NCBI RefSeq assembly: GCF_900187265.1
Contig: NZ_LT906450.1
Span: 2,223,444 to 2,287,443, forward strand
Direction of reading: 5' to 3'
DNA from: Rhodococcus rhodochrous
GTDB taxonomy: Bacteria; Actinomycetota; Actinomycetes; Mycobacteriales; Mycobacteriaceae
Length of the DNA stretch: 64,000 bases
The position numbers and the translations under genes were made by a program. Positions 28,296-36,189 of the stretch are shown here, one piece after another; position 1 is the stretch's first letter; each line of letters starts with the position of its first letter. Below the pieces are notes generated by a model. It saw only the letters and a list, made by a program, of their open reading frames with translations, was not told the DNA's origin and searched no databases.

Positions 28296-28547
28296 CGAGA
28301 AACTCCTGGATGAGAACTGGCCGCGAGGGCGGGAAAAGGGCTGGACACACTGCGTTCTCTTCAGGGGAACATTACGCCGCAGCGAACGGCCGACTCGACG
28401 TTTCCGGCGAGAACTCGCCCACAGGACGGACCCCGGACAACGCATCCACGGCGTGCGACGACGGCCCGGAGCGGGCAGTAAGTTAAGAAGTATTCTCTCC
28501 GCACCGTCGTTCGGACTGCGACATTCCCGTCCGGTGATGACTCCCAC

Positions 28548-28575
28548 TTGACACGGTGTGATCTGGGAATACAGT
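28548..28575 (+). promoter_or_regulatory. Strong SigA-type promoter of the MpaB-like gene
   Basis: TTGACA (28548-28553) and TACAGT (28570-28575), 16-nt spacer. The expected transcription start lies within 2-3 nt of the ATG at 28584, so the mRNA would be leaderless. Confidence 0.7.
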
Positions 28576-28583
28576 CTCGTTCC

Positions 28584-29384
28584 ATGACTCGGCGACGACC
28601 GGACGCGACGGTACGGGGTGTGGTGAGTGAAGCAGCGTTCCTGCTGACCTCGCCCCGGAGGTTCCTCATGGAGATCGCTCTGCCTCCGGTAGGGCACGGT
28701 GTGGTGGAACACAGCAGGGCGCTCATCGATCCCGTCACACGTTTCCGGAACACGAGCGCGTACATCTTCCTGACGGCGTTCGGCGACGACGAGGAGCGAC
28801 GCAGGATCGTGCGCTTCGTCAACCGCGCACACGCACCGGTTCGCGCCGAGGGATACAACGCCTTCGATCCGAAGCTCCAGTTGTGGATCGCCGCAGTGAT
28901 GTTCCACGGCGGCCGCGACGTGTACGAGCGGTTCTTCGGCCGCCTCGATCGGGCCGAGGCCGAACGGCTGTACCGCGAGTTCGCGGTCTACGGCACATCG
29001 CTGCAGGTACCTGAGGAGATGTGGCCCGCCGACCTCGACGCGTTCGATGCCTACTGGCACAGCGTCGTCGACGATCTCGAGATCGACGAGACCGTTCGTT
29101 CCTGCGCGCGCGCCCTGCTCTCCGGGGGCGAGTTGCCGATCGTCGTCCGGCCGACGATGGCGCTCACCAGGTTCTTCACCCTGGGTATGCTCGATCCCCG
29201 TATCCGGGAGGCCTACGGCTTCACGTGGACCGATAGCCACCAGCGGTGGTTCGATCGCCTCATGCGGATCGCGGTGCCCGTCTACCGGGCACTGCCCATG
29301 GCGGCACGGCACCTGCCCATGAAGCTCGTCCTGCGCGATGCGCGCACGAGGTTCTCTGGTGTGTCCGCGCACGCTGCTGCCTAG
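28584..29384 (+). CDS. Oxygenase MpaB family protein (DUF2236)
   Basis: A 266-aa protein of the DUF2236/MpaB family, which includes latex clearing protein (Lcp)-like heme b oxygenases. Family blocks visible are LLTSPRRFLMEIALPPVGHGVVEHS, RFVNRAHAPVRAEGYNAFDPKLQLWIAAVMF, and a C-terminal FTLGMLDPRIREAYGFTWT. The conserved His of VNRAHAPV and Arg/His candidates may bind heme, but cofactor and substrate are not established. ATG at 28584 rather than the upstream TTG, which is part of the -35 element. Confidence 0.82.
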   Translation: MTRRRPDATVRGVVSEAAFLLTSPRRFLMEIALPPVGHGVVEHSRALIDPVTRFRNTSAYIFLTAFGDDEERRRIVRFVNRAHAPVRAEGYNAFDPKLQLWIAAVMFHGGRDVYERFFGRLDRAEAERLYREFAVYGTSLQVPEEMWPADLDAFDAYWHSVVDDLEIDETVRSCARALLSGGELPIVVRPTMALTRFFTLGMLDPRIREAYGFTWTDSHQRWFDRLMRIAVPVYRALPMAARHLPMKLVLRDARTRFSGVSAHAAA

Positions 29385-29429
29385 GACGCGGCAGCGCCGG
29401 AATCCGGCAACGCGCAGGAGGGACGGGGA

Positions 29430-30683
29430 TCAGTTCTCCGCCGTGAGGGCCTTCGCCAGTCGCGGCACGGTCAGCGCGCGCTGCCACGGCCGTGCCCCGC
29501 CCTCGGCGAAGCGGCCTTCGATGTACTCCTCGACGTCGACCCCGTCGGAGACGTCCCAGTCCCAGCACAGGCGCCGAACGAGCTCGGGACTCACCAGGTT
29601 CTCCACGGGAACGGCGACTTCCTCGCTCAGAGCGGCAAGTTCGCCGCGCGCGAGGGCGAGACGTGCGGCCTCCTCGGGGTGGTGACGCGACCATCGACCG
29701 GCAGGGGGAGGCCCGGTCAGCGGCGGCGTGAGGGGTGGGAGCCGGTCCTCCGGCAGTGCACGGGCCCGCTCGATCGCGTTGAGCCACGCGCGCGAGGAAC
29801 GCCGCTGCCGCGGACCACCGAAGACCGGAAGCTTCTGCAACTGTTCGATGGTGGTGGGATTCGCCTCCGCGGCGGCGATGATCGCGGAGTCGGGAAGGAT
29901 GCGCCCCGGCGCGATGTCGCGTCGGGCGGCGATCTCGTCGCGCGTGGTCCACAGTTCCCGGACGATCGCGAGGCGACGCCGGTCCTTGATCGCGTGGATC
30001 TTGGACGTCCGCCGCCACCGGTCGGGCTTCGGAGCGGGCGGCCCCGCGAGCCGGATGTGCTCGAATTCCTGGGCGGCCCACTCGGTCTTGTTCTGCTGCT
30101 CGAGTTCGCGCGCCATCGCGTCGCGGAGTTCCACGAGCGGTTCGACGTCCAGCGCGGCGTAGTTGAGCCACGAGTCGGGGAGCGGTCGCGTCGACCAGTC
30201 CGCCGCACCGTGGCCCTTGCGCAGCTCGAGGCCGAGGGTCTCGGCCACGATCGCGGCGAGACCGACGCGGGGGAATCCGGCGAGACGACCGGCGAGTTCG
30301 GTGTCGTACAACTTCGCCGGGCGGAGCCCGAGTTCGGCCAGGCCGGGGAGATCCTGGTCGGCGGAATGCAGGACCCATTCGAGGTCGTTGATCACCTCGG
30401 CCAGGGGAGCGAGGTCGTCCCGCGTGGGAATGGGATCGAGCAGCACCGTGCCGGCGCCGTCACGACGGAGCTGTACGAGATAGGCGCGCGCGGAGTAGCG
30501 GTAGCCCGATGCGCGTTCGGCGTCGACGGCGAGCGGGCCGTGTCCCTGCGCGAGCATCGCTGCCGCGTCGGCGACCCCGCGCGCCGTGGTGACGACCTCC
30601 GGGACGCCGTCGCGGGGTTCGAGGAGCGGCACCGTGGTCACGCTCGTGCTCTTCTGCTCGTCCTCGTCGTTCTGTGCCGGCAT
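29430..30683 (-). CDS. RNase D-like ribonuclease with HRDC domain
   Basis: A 417-aa protein with a DEDD 3'-5' exonuclease domain at about residues 25-200 (LAVDAERASGYRYSARAYLVQLRR, VLHSADQDLPGL, YDTELAGRLAGFPRVGLAAIV, WLNYAALDVEPLVELRDAM) and an HRDC domain after it (RRRLAIVRELWTTRDEIAARRDIAPGRILPDSAI). The expected DExE/D/D/YxxxD residues are visible. It should trim structured RNA such as tRNA 3' ends. It corresponds to Rv2681. I start at MPAQNDED; a GTG three codons upstream is possible. Confidence 0.88.
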   Translation of the reverse strand: MPAQNDEDEQKSTSVTTVPLLEPRDGVPEVVTTARGVADAAAMLAQGHGPLAVDAERASGYRYSARAYLVQLRRDGAGTVLLDPIPTRDDLAPLAEVINDLEWVLHSADQDLPGLAELGLRPAKLYDTELAGRLAGFPRVGLAAIVAETLGLELRKGHGAADWSTRPLPDSWLNYAALDVEPLVELRDAMARELEQQNKTEWAAQEFEHIRLAGPPAPKPDRWRRTSKIHAIKDRRRLAIVRELWTTRDEIAARRDIAPGRILPDSAIIAAAEANPTTIEQLQKLPVFGGPRQRRSSRAWLNAIERARALPEDRLPPLTPPLTGPPPAGRWSRHHPEEAARLALARGELAALSEEVAVPVENLVSPELVRRLCWDWDVSDGVDVEEYIEGRFAEGGARPWQRALTVPRLAKALTAEN

Positions 30684-30798
30684 GGGCGTGACTCTAGCGG
30701 TGTCGTCCCCGTGTGCAATTCCGTTCCTGTCCGGAACGTCCGATCGGTGGACACGCACGGACCCGCTCGACGTCTCGCGAACTCCCCTCGGGACGCCG

Positions 30799-32241
30799 TC
30801 ACCTCTCCTGCGAGACGACATCGTCGCGCTCCGCATCCGATGCGAGGATGTCGTCGTTCTCCGCGCCGGCCGCGAGGATGAGGTCCTCGAGGGCGGAGGA
30901 GAAGTCGTCGACGAGTTCCCACAGGTCGGGAACGAGATCGGGACACGAGATCAGACCGATGTCGAGCCTGCCGTCGAGGGAGAGCACCGTGATGTTGAGC
31001 GCCGCGCCGTGGAAGATCGGTCCGAAGGGGTACATCGCCGTCATGCGGGCGCCCAGGAAGTACAGCGGCACGGCAGGTCCGGGCACGTTGGAGATCACGA
31101 GGTTGTGGATCACCGGATGCCGGTCGGCGAGCCGCAGTCCGGCGTAGGCGCGCATCGCGGGGGCGAACACGGCCGCGCCGAGGAACTGGGACCAGTCCTG
31201 CAGCAGGTTCGCGCCGAGGTCGGCGTTGTGTTCCTTGGCCACCGCGTTCGCTTCCGAGAGTGCCCGCAGCCGCTCTGCGGGGTCGGCGATGTGGGTGTGG
31301 AGGTCGGCGAACATCGCCGAGACCTGGTTGCGTCCCGGCCGATCCGACCTGCCGTGGACCGAGACCGGGATCATCCCGATGAGCGGGGAGTCGGGCAGCT
31401 CGCCGCGCCGCTCCAGATATCGGCGTAGCGCGCCGGCGCACACCGCCATCACCACGTCGTTGACGGTGACGCCGAAGACGTTCTTCACCAGCTTCACGTC
31501 GTCGAGGTTCAGCTCGGCGAAGCCGACGTTGCGGTGTCCGGTGATGGTGGAGTTGAACGGGGTGCGCGGCGCCGTGAACGGCGCGGGCATGGCGTCACCG
31601 CGTCGGGCGCGGGCGATCCACGAGGTCAGCGATGTGACCGCGCCGGGAAGGATCCGCAGCAGGTGGAGGGGCCGGCGGGCGACGTTGAGGGCTCCGGCGA
31701 TCGCGATGGCGAGATCGTTCGCGTCGCCGGCACCCCACTGCACCGGTTCGGGCCGGGGATCGGCCGGGTCGAGGCTGCACAGCTGCGCGATGAGTGCGGC
31801 ACCGGAGACCCCGTCCACCCCGGCGTGGTGCATCTTCGCGATGACGGCGATCCTGCCGTCGTCGAGACCGTCGACGAACCACATCTCCCACAGTGGCCGG
31901 GAGCGATCCAGGGGTTGCGCGGCGATGTGTCCGCACAGCTCCGCGAGCTCGGTCCGGCCGCCCGGGGCGGGTACGCCGACGTGGTGGACGTGCCGGTCGA
32001 GGTCGAAGTCGTGGTCGTCGACCCAGACCGGATGGTCGAGGTTGAACCTGCTGTCGGCGAGCTTCATCCGGAACTGGGGTACGGCGGTGAGGCGCGCTTC
32101 GAGTTCGTTGCGCAGGCTCACGTAGTCGTAGCCGCCCGGGACGGTGGACGGATCCAGCACGATCAGCCCGCAGATGTGGAGGAGCTGACTTGGGGTCTCG
32201 AGATAGAGGAAACCGGCATCGAGCCCGCTGAGACGCTGCAT
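30799..32241 (-). CDS. Wax ester synthase/diacylglycerol acyltransferase (WS/DGAT)
   Basis: A 480-aa bifunctional acyltransferase making triacylglycerol or wax esters from acyl-CoA, the storage lipids of rhodococci. The catalytic motif HHAGVDG (HHxxxDG) is at about residues 138-144. Other family marks are the start MQRLSGLDAGFLYLETP, the NDVVMAVCAGALRRYL block and the C-terminal NLVISNVPGPAVPLYFLGA. The final 25 residues are acidic. A KstR-like palindrome lies 11 nt upstream of the ATG, suggesting control by a TetR-family steroid/lipid regulator. The RNase D-like gene follows on the same strand. Confidence 0.92.
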   Translation of the reverse strand: MQRLSGLDAGFLYLETPSQLLHICGLIVLDPSTVPGGYDYVSLRNELEARLTAVPQFRMKLADSRFNLDHPVWVDDHDFDLDRHVHHVGVPAPGGRTELAELCGHIAAQPLDRSRPLWEMWFVDGLDDGRIAVIAKMHHAGVDGVSGAALIAQLCSLDPADPRPEPVQWGAGDANDLAIAIAGALNVARRPLHLLRILPGAVTSLTSWIARARRGDAMPAPFTAPRTPFNSTITGHRNVGFAELNLDDVKLVKNVFGVTVNDVVMAVCAGALRRYLERRGELPDSPLIGMIPVSVHGRSDRPGRNQVSAMFADLHTHIADPAERLRALSEANAVAKEHNADLGANLLQDWSQFLGAAVFAPAMRAYAGLRLADRHPVIHNLVISNVPGPAVPLYFLGARMTAMYPFGPIFHGAALNITVLSLDGRLDIGLISCPDLVPDLWELVDDFSSALEDLILAAGAENDDILASDAERDDVVSQER

Positions 32242-32252
32242 GGAACCAAGAG

Positions 32253-32266
32253 TAGAACAGGTTCTA
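32253..32266. promoter_or_regulatory. KstR-like operator
   Basis: The 14-bp palindrome TAGAACAGGTTCTA exactly fits the TnnAACnnGTTnnA consensus known for the TetR-type cholesterol regulator KstR in mycolic-acid actinobacteria. It lies 11 nt upstream of the WS/DGAT start codon, where binding would block transcription. Confidence 0.6.
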
Positions 32267-32291
32267 GAAATCCGGCGGATTGCAGCGGTTT

Positions 32292-32867
32292 TCACCGCTG
32301 GAGTCGCGCAACCCCCGCCGGAGGCAGACCCGCGGCATATGCGAGGACGTCACAGAACGCCTCCACGTGTGGGGTCAGCATGTCGGACTGCGGGGTCCAC
32401 GACGCGCGCAGTTCCAGTTGGTGGGCGCGTCCCGGGCCCGCGATGTCCCCGAACCGCACGGAGGTCGTCGCCGTCACCGTGCCGCCCAGCGCCGTGAGCG
32501 GTTCACCGTGCGCGGCAAGGGCGTCGACGAGCCAACTCCACGCGACCTCCGGCAGCAGCGAGTCCGCTGCCAGGCTCTCGTCGACGTCGGCCTGGATGTA
32601 CGAGACGAGCCGGGTGGTTCCGTGCCACGCCTCGTCGCCGTCGGGGTCGTAGAGAAGGATGAGGCGGCCGAACGCGTCGCCCTCGGACTGCTCGGGCACA
32701 CGGTCGGTCTCGTCGTGCAGGACCTCGGCGCCCAGCGCGTAGCTGTAGGGCGCGAGCCGTTGCGGGGGCCGGATCGGCCCGACCTCGATCTCCGGGCGCA
32801 CGGTGGCCGCGTTCATCGCATCGACTGCGGAACGGAAGCGGGCCGGCTCGGCGGGCGAGGTGGTCAC
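32292..32867 (-). CDS. DUF3000 protein
   Basis: A 191-aa soluble protein from a GTG start (VTTSPAEPARFRSAV). It contains APYSYALGAEV, GRLILLYDPDGDEAWHGTTRLVSYIQADVD and PEVAWSWLVDAL, then FCDVLAYAAGLPP near the C-terminus. This is the actinobacterial DUF3000 family (Rv2680 type), function unknown. It is divergent from hemE and precedes the WS/DGAT gene by 50 nt. In mycobacteria the RNase D-like and DUF3000 genes are neighbours, so the WS/DGAT gene looks inserted between them. Confidence 0.84.
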   Translation of the reverse strand: MTTSPAEPARFRSAVDAMNAATVRPEIEVGPIRPPQRLAPYSYALGAEVLHDETDRVPEQSEGDAFGRLILLYDPDGDEAWHGTTRLVSYIQADVDESLAADSLLPEVAWSWLVDALAAHGEPLTALGGTVTATTSVRFGDIAGPGRAHQLELRASWTPQSDMLTPHVEAFCDVLAYAAGLPPAGVARLQR

Positions 32868-33034
32868 CGAGCGGAGGTTAGTGCCGGTGACGCACCGCAC
32901 GCGGGAGGCGCGCCGATTCCGGCGAACGGCGCGGGCGTGGCAGCATGGGCAGCGGGTCCGGACCACACGTCCTGTGTGCGACCGGCAGACGCTGCCCTGC
33001 GCGACGGCGCGCAGTGCCCGAAGAACGAGGATCG

Positions 33035-34132
33035 ATGACCGGCTTGGAGAACACGAACGTCGGATCTGCGGTGCCCGCGGAGTACCCCGCGCGGAGGATC
33101 CTGCCTCATGCGCCCCTGCTGGCGGCCGCGCGCGGCGAGAAGCCTGCCCACCGCCCCGTGTGGTTCATGCGCCAGGCCGGCCGCTCCCTGCCCGAGTACC
33201 GCGAGATCCGGGCCGGCATCGGCATGCTCGAATCCTGCTTCGACCCCGAACTGGTCTGCGAGATCACGATGCAGCCGGTGCGGCGGCACAAGGTCGACGC
33301 CGCCATCCTGTTCTCCGACATCGTCGTCCCGCTCAAAGCCGCCGGGATCGACCTCGACATCGTCGCCGGCACGGGCCCGGTCGTCGCGAACCCCGTCCGC
33401 ACCGCCGCCGACGTCACCGCGCTGCCGACCCTCGAGGCCGAGGAGGTCGGAGCGGTCGCCCGCGCGGTCGGTCTGCTGACCCGCGAGCTCGGCGACACCC
33501 CGCTCATCGGGTTCGCGGGCGCGCCCTTCACCTTGGCGTCCTATCTCGTCGAAGGCGGCCCGAGCCGCAACCACGAGCGCACCAAGGCGCTCATGCACGC
33601 CGACCCGAAGACCTGGCACGCCCTCCTCGGCAAGCTCACCGATGTCGCCATCGCCTTCCTCCGCGCGCAGATCGGTGCCGGTGTCGACGCCGTCCAACTC
33701 TTCGACTCGTGGGCCGGTGCCCTCTCTCTCGCGGACTACCGCGAGTACGTCCTGCCGCACTCCGAGCGTGTCTTCGCCGAGATCGCCGGTGCGGGGGTGC
33801 CGCGCATCCACTTCGGTGTCGGCACCGGTGAGCTCCTCGGCGCCATGGGTGAGGCGGGCGCCGACGTGGTGGGCGTCGACTGGCGCATCCCGCTCGACGT
33901 CGCCGCGACCCGCGTCGGCCCGGGCAAGGCCCTGCAGGGCAACCTCGACCCCGCGATCCTGTTCGCGGGCCGGGAGGTCGTCGAACGCGAGGTGCGCCGC
34001 ATCGTCGCCGAGGCCGACCGTGCTCTCGAGGCCGGCGCTGTAGGACACATCTTCAACCTCGGTCACGGTGTCCTGCCCGACACCGATCCCGACGTCATCA
34101 CCCGAGTGGTCGAGCTGGTGCATTCGCTGTGA
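33035..34132 (+). CDS. hemE: Uroporphyrinogen decarboxylase
   Basis: A 365-aa enzyme that decarboxylates uroporphyrinogen III to coproporphyrinogen III. The N-terminal signature [17 protein letters not shown], the substrate-binding Asp in [12 protein letters not shown], and [17 protein letters not shown] and [16 protein letters not shown] are all present. The start is MTGLENTN, preceded by AACGAGG. The next gene overlaps by 4 nt (GTGA). It opens the hemE-hemY-hemQ operon, with a possible fourth gene. Confidence 0.96.
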   Translation: MTGLENTNVGSAVPAEYPARRILPHAPLLAAARGEKPAHRPVWFMRQAGRSLPEYREIRAGIGMLESCFDPELVCEITMQPVRRHKVDAAILFSDIVVPLKAAGIDLDIVAGTGPVVANPVRTAADVTALPTLEAEEVGAVARAVGLLTRELGDTPLIGFAGAPFTLASYLVEGGPSRNHERTKALMHADPKTWHALLGKLTDVAIAFLRAQIGAGVDAVQLFDSWAGALSLADYREYVLPHSERVFAEIAGAGVPRIHFGVGTGELLGAMGEAGADVVGVDWRIPLDVAATRVGPGKALQGNLDPAILFAGREVVEREVRRIVAEADRALEAGAVGHIFNLGHGVLPDTDPDVITRVVELVHSL

Positions 34133-35487
34133 CCCCGCCGACGGTCGCGGTCGTCGGCGGTGGGATCAGCGGGCTCGTCGCCGCGTACCGGCTGCGTCGT
34201 TCGCTCGGCGCCGCCGCGCGGATCGTCGTGCTCGAACGGTCGACGCGGCTCGGCGGCAAGCTCCGCACGGTCCCGCTCGCGGGCGACCCGGTCGACGTCG
34301 GTGCCGAGGCGTTCATCGCACGCCGACCCGAGGTGCTCGCGCTCGTCGAGGAACTCGGCCTGAGCGACCACATCGTCCACCCCTCGGCGGCCCGTCCCCT
34401 CCTGTACGCCGACGCGCGACTGCATCCGCTGCCGGCGGGCACGCTGATGGGCATCCCCGCATCCGCGCAGTCCGTCGAAGGACTCGTCGACGACGAGACC
34501 CTGGCACGCATCGCCGCCGAACCCACCGTGCCGTTCCACTGGGACCGGGACTCCGACGTCTCCGTCGCGGATCTCGTCCGAGCACGCTTCGGTGAGCAGG
34601 TGGTGCGGCGCAGCGTCGACCCGCTGCTCGGCGGGGTGTACTCGGGGCTGTCCGACACCGCGGGTGTCCGCGCCACCGTCCCGACGCTCGCGGCGGCGCT
34701 CGACGCCGGCGCGACGAGCCTGAGCGAGGCCGTCGCCCGCGCCCTGCCCCCGAAGACGGACGCCCCGGTCTTCGGGACGCTGCGCGAGGGCTACGGCGTG
34801 CTGATCGAGGCCCTCGTCCGCGAGGCCGACGCCGAGTTCCTGTACGGCACGGCGGCATCCGGACTGAAGCGCAGCGCCGGCCGGTGGTCTGTCGACCCGC
34901 TCGGCGAGGTCGACGGTGTGGTGCTCGCCGTGCCCGCCCCGGACGCCGCCCGGCTGCTCGCCGACAGCGTGAGATCCGCCGCGCAGTGCGCCGCGCAGAT
35001 CCCGCTCGCCTCGTCGGTGGTGGTCGCGCTCGCGTTGCCGCACGACGCCGGTCTGCCGCAGAACTCCGGGATCCTCGTCGCGACGGGGGAGGATCTGTCG
35101 GCGAAGGCCTTCACGCTGTCGAGCCGCAAGTGGCCGCACCTCGCCGAACGACCCGTCGCGCTCGCCCGCGCGTCGTTCGGACGGTTCGGCGACGACGCGC
35201 TCGTCGACGCGTCCGAAGCCGATCTGATCGCGCTGGCCCGCGCGGATCTCGCGACCGTCACCGGAGTCGACGCCGAACCGGTGGCCGCCTTCGTGCAGCG
35301 GTGGCACGGCGGGCTGCCGCAGTACCGCGAACACCACGGCGAGATCGTCGCCGCCTTCGAGGCCGAGATCGCAGGGATCGACGGACTCGAGGTCGCCGGC
35401 GCGATGCTGCACGGTGTGGGCGTACCCGCATGTGTCGCAACAGGCACGGCCGCGGCCGCACGCCTGGCTGCACGAATGGAAGGATGA
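34129..35487 (+). CDS. hemY: Coproporphyrinogen III oxidase (CgoX; HemY/HemG-type)
   Basis: A 452-aa FAD-dependent oxidase. The FAD-binding motif [17 protein letters not shown]...[16 protein letters not shown] is at the N-terminus. Further family blocks are [37 protein letters not shown] and the C-terminal [18 protein letters not shown]. Gram-positive HemY enzymes oxidise coproporphyrinogen III to coproporphyrin III, which agrees with hemQ next to it. The GTG start overlaps the hemE stop, so the genes are translationally coupled. Confidence 0.94.
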   Translation: MTPPTVAVVGGGISGLVAAYRLRRSLGAAARIVVLERSTRLGGKLRTVPLAGDPVDVGAEAFIARRPEVLALVEELGLSDHIVHPSAARPLLYADARLHPLPAGTLMGIPASAQSVEGLVDDETLARIAAEPTVPFHWDRDSDVSVADLVRARFGEQVVRRSVDPLLGGVYSGLSDTAGVRATVPTLAAALDAGATSLSEAVARALPPKTDAPVFGTLREGYGVLIEALVREADAEFLYGTAASGLKRSAGRWSVDPLGEVDGVVLAVPAPDAARLLADSVRSAAQCAAQIPLASSVVVALALPHDAGLPQNSGILVATGEDLSAKAFTLSSRKWPHLAERPVALARASFGRFGDDALVDASEADLIALARADLATVTGVDAEPVAAFVQRWHGGLPQYREHHGEIVAAFEAEIAGIDGLEVAGAMLHGVGVPACVATGTAAAARLAARMEG

Positions 35488-35492
35488 ACGTC

Positions 35493-36188
35493 ATGGCACG
35501 TCTCGACTACGACAAGCTCAATTCCACACTCCGTTACGCGATGTGGTCGGTCTTCCAGGTCCGGCCCGGCGTCCTCGGCGACGACCGCACCGCGGCGATC
35601 GAGGACGCGAAGGCGTTCTTCGCCCGCTTCGACGACACCGACGTGATCGTGCGCGGTATCTACGACGTGGCCGGCACCCGCGCCGACGCCGACTTCATGA
35701 TCTGGACGCACGCCGAGCACATCGAGGATCTGCAGAAGCTGTACGCCGACTTCCGGCGCACCACGATCCTCGGCCGCGCGAGCACCCCGGTCTGGTCGAA
35801 CACCGCACTGCACCGGCCCGCGGAGTTCAACAAGAGCCACCTCCCCGCCTTCATCGCGGGGGAGGAACCGGGCAACTACGTCTGCGTGTACCCCTTCGTG
35901 CGGTCCTACGAGTGGTACCTGCTGCCCGACGAGCAGCGTCGCAAGATGCTCGCCGACCACGGCATGGCGGCCCGCGGCTACCCCGACGTCCGCGCCAACA
36001 CCGTTCCGGCCTTCGCGCTCGGCGACTACGAGTGGATCCTCGCCTTCGAGGCGCCGGAGCTGCACCGCATCGTCGACCTCATGCGCGACCTGCGGGCCAC
36101 CGACGCGCGCCTGCACGTCCGCGAGGAGACCCCGTTCTTCACCGGACCGCGGGTCGACGTCGAAGCCCTCGTCGCGTCGCTGCCCTGA
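35493..36188 (+). CDS. hemQ: Coproheme decarboxylase HemQ
   Basis: A 231-aa chlorite-dismutase-fold enzyme that performs the last step of the coproporphyrin-dependent heme pathway, oxidative decarboxylation of coproheme to heme b. It opens with [21 protein letters not shown]. The Tyr of the CVYPF stretch and the His of [16 protein letters not shown] correspond to the catalytic Tyr and proximal heme ligand of HemQ. It lacks the distal Arg context of true chlorite dismutases, and its operon settles the function. I prefer this ATG over the one 9 nt upstream because AAGGA is correctly spaced here. Confidence 0.93.
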   Translation: MARLDYDKLNSTLRYAMWSVFQVRPGVLGDDRTAAIEDAKAFFARFDDTDVIVRGIYDVAGTRADADFMIWTHAEHIEDLQKLYADFRRTTILGRASTPVWSNTALHRPAEFNKSHLPAFIAGEEPGNYVCVYPFVRSYEWYLLPDEQRRKMLADHGMAARGYPDVRANTVPAFALGDYEWILAFEAPELHRIVDLMRDLRATDARLHVREETPFFTGPRVDVEALVASLP

Positions 36189-36189
36189 C

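Noticed and set aside
32868-33034. CACAC-N5-GTGTG inverted repeat upstream of hemE as a heme-responsive operator
   Set aside because: Five-base arms of such simple sequence are expected by chance, and I know no regulator with this site.
35493-36188. Chlorite dismutase
   Set aside because: The fold is shared, but the operon with hemE and hemY and the sequence pattern identify HemQ, the coproheme decarboxylase.
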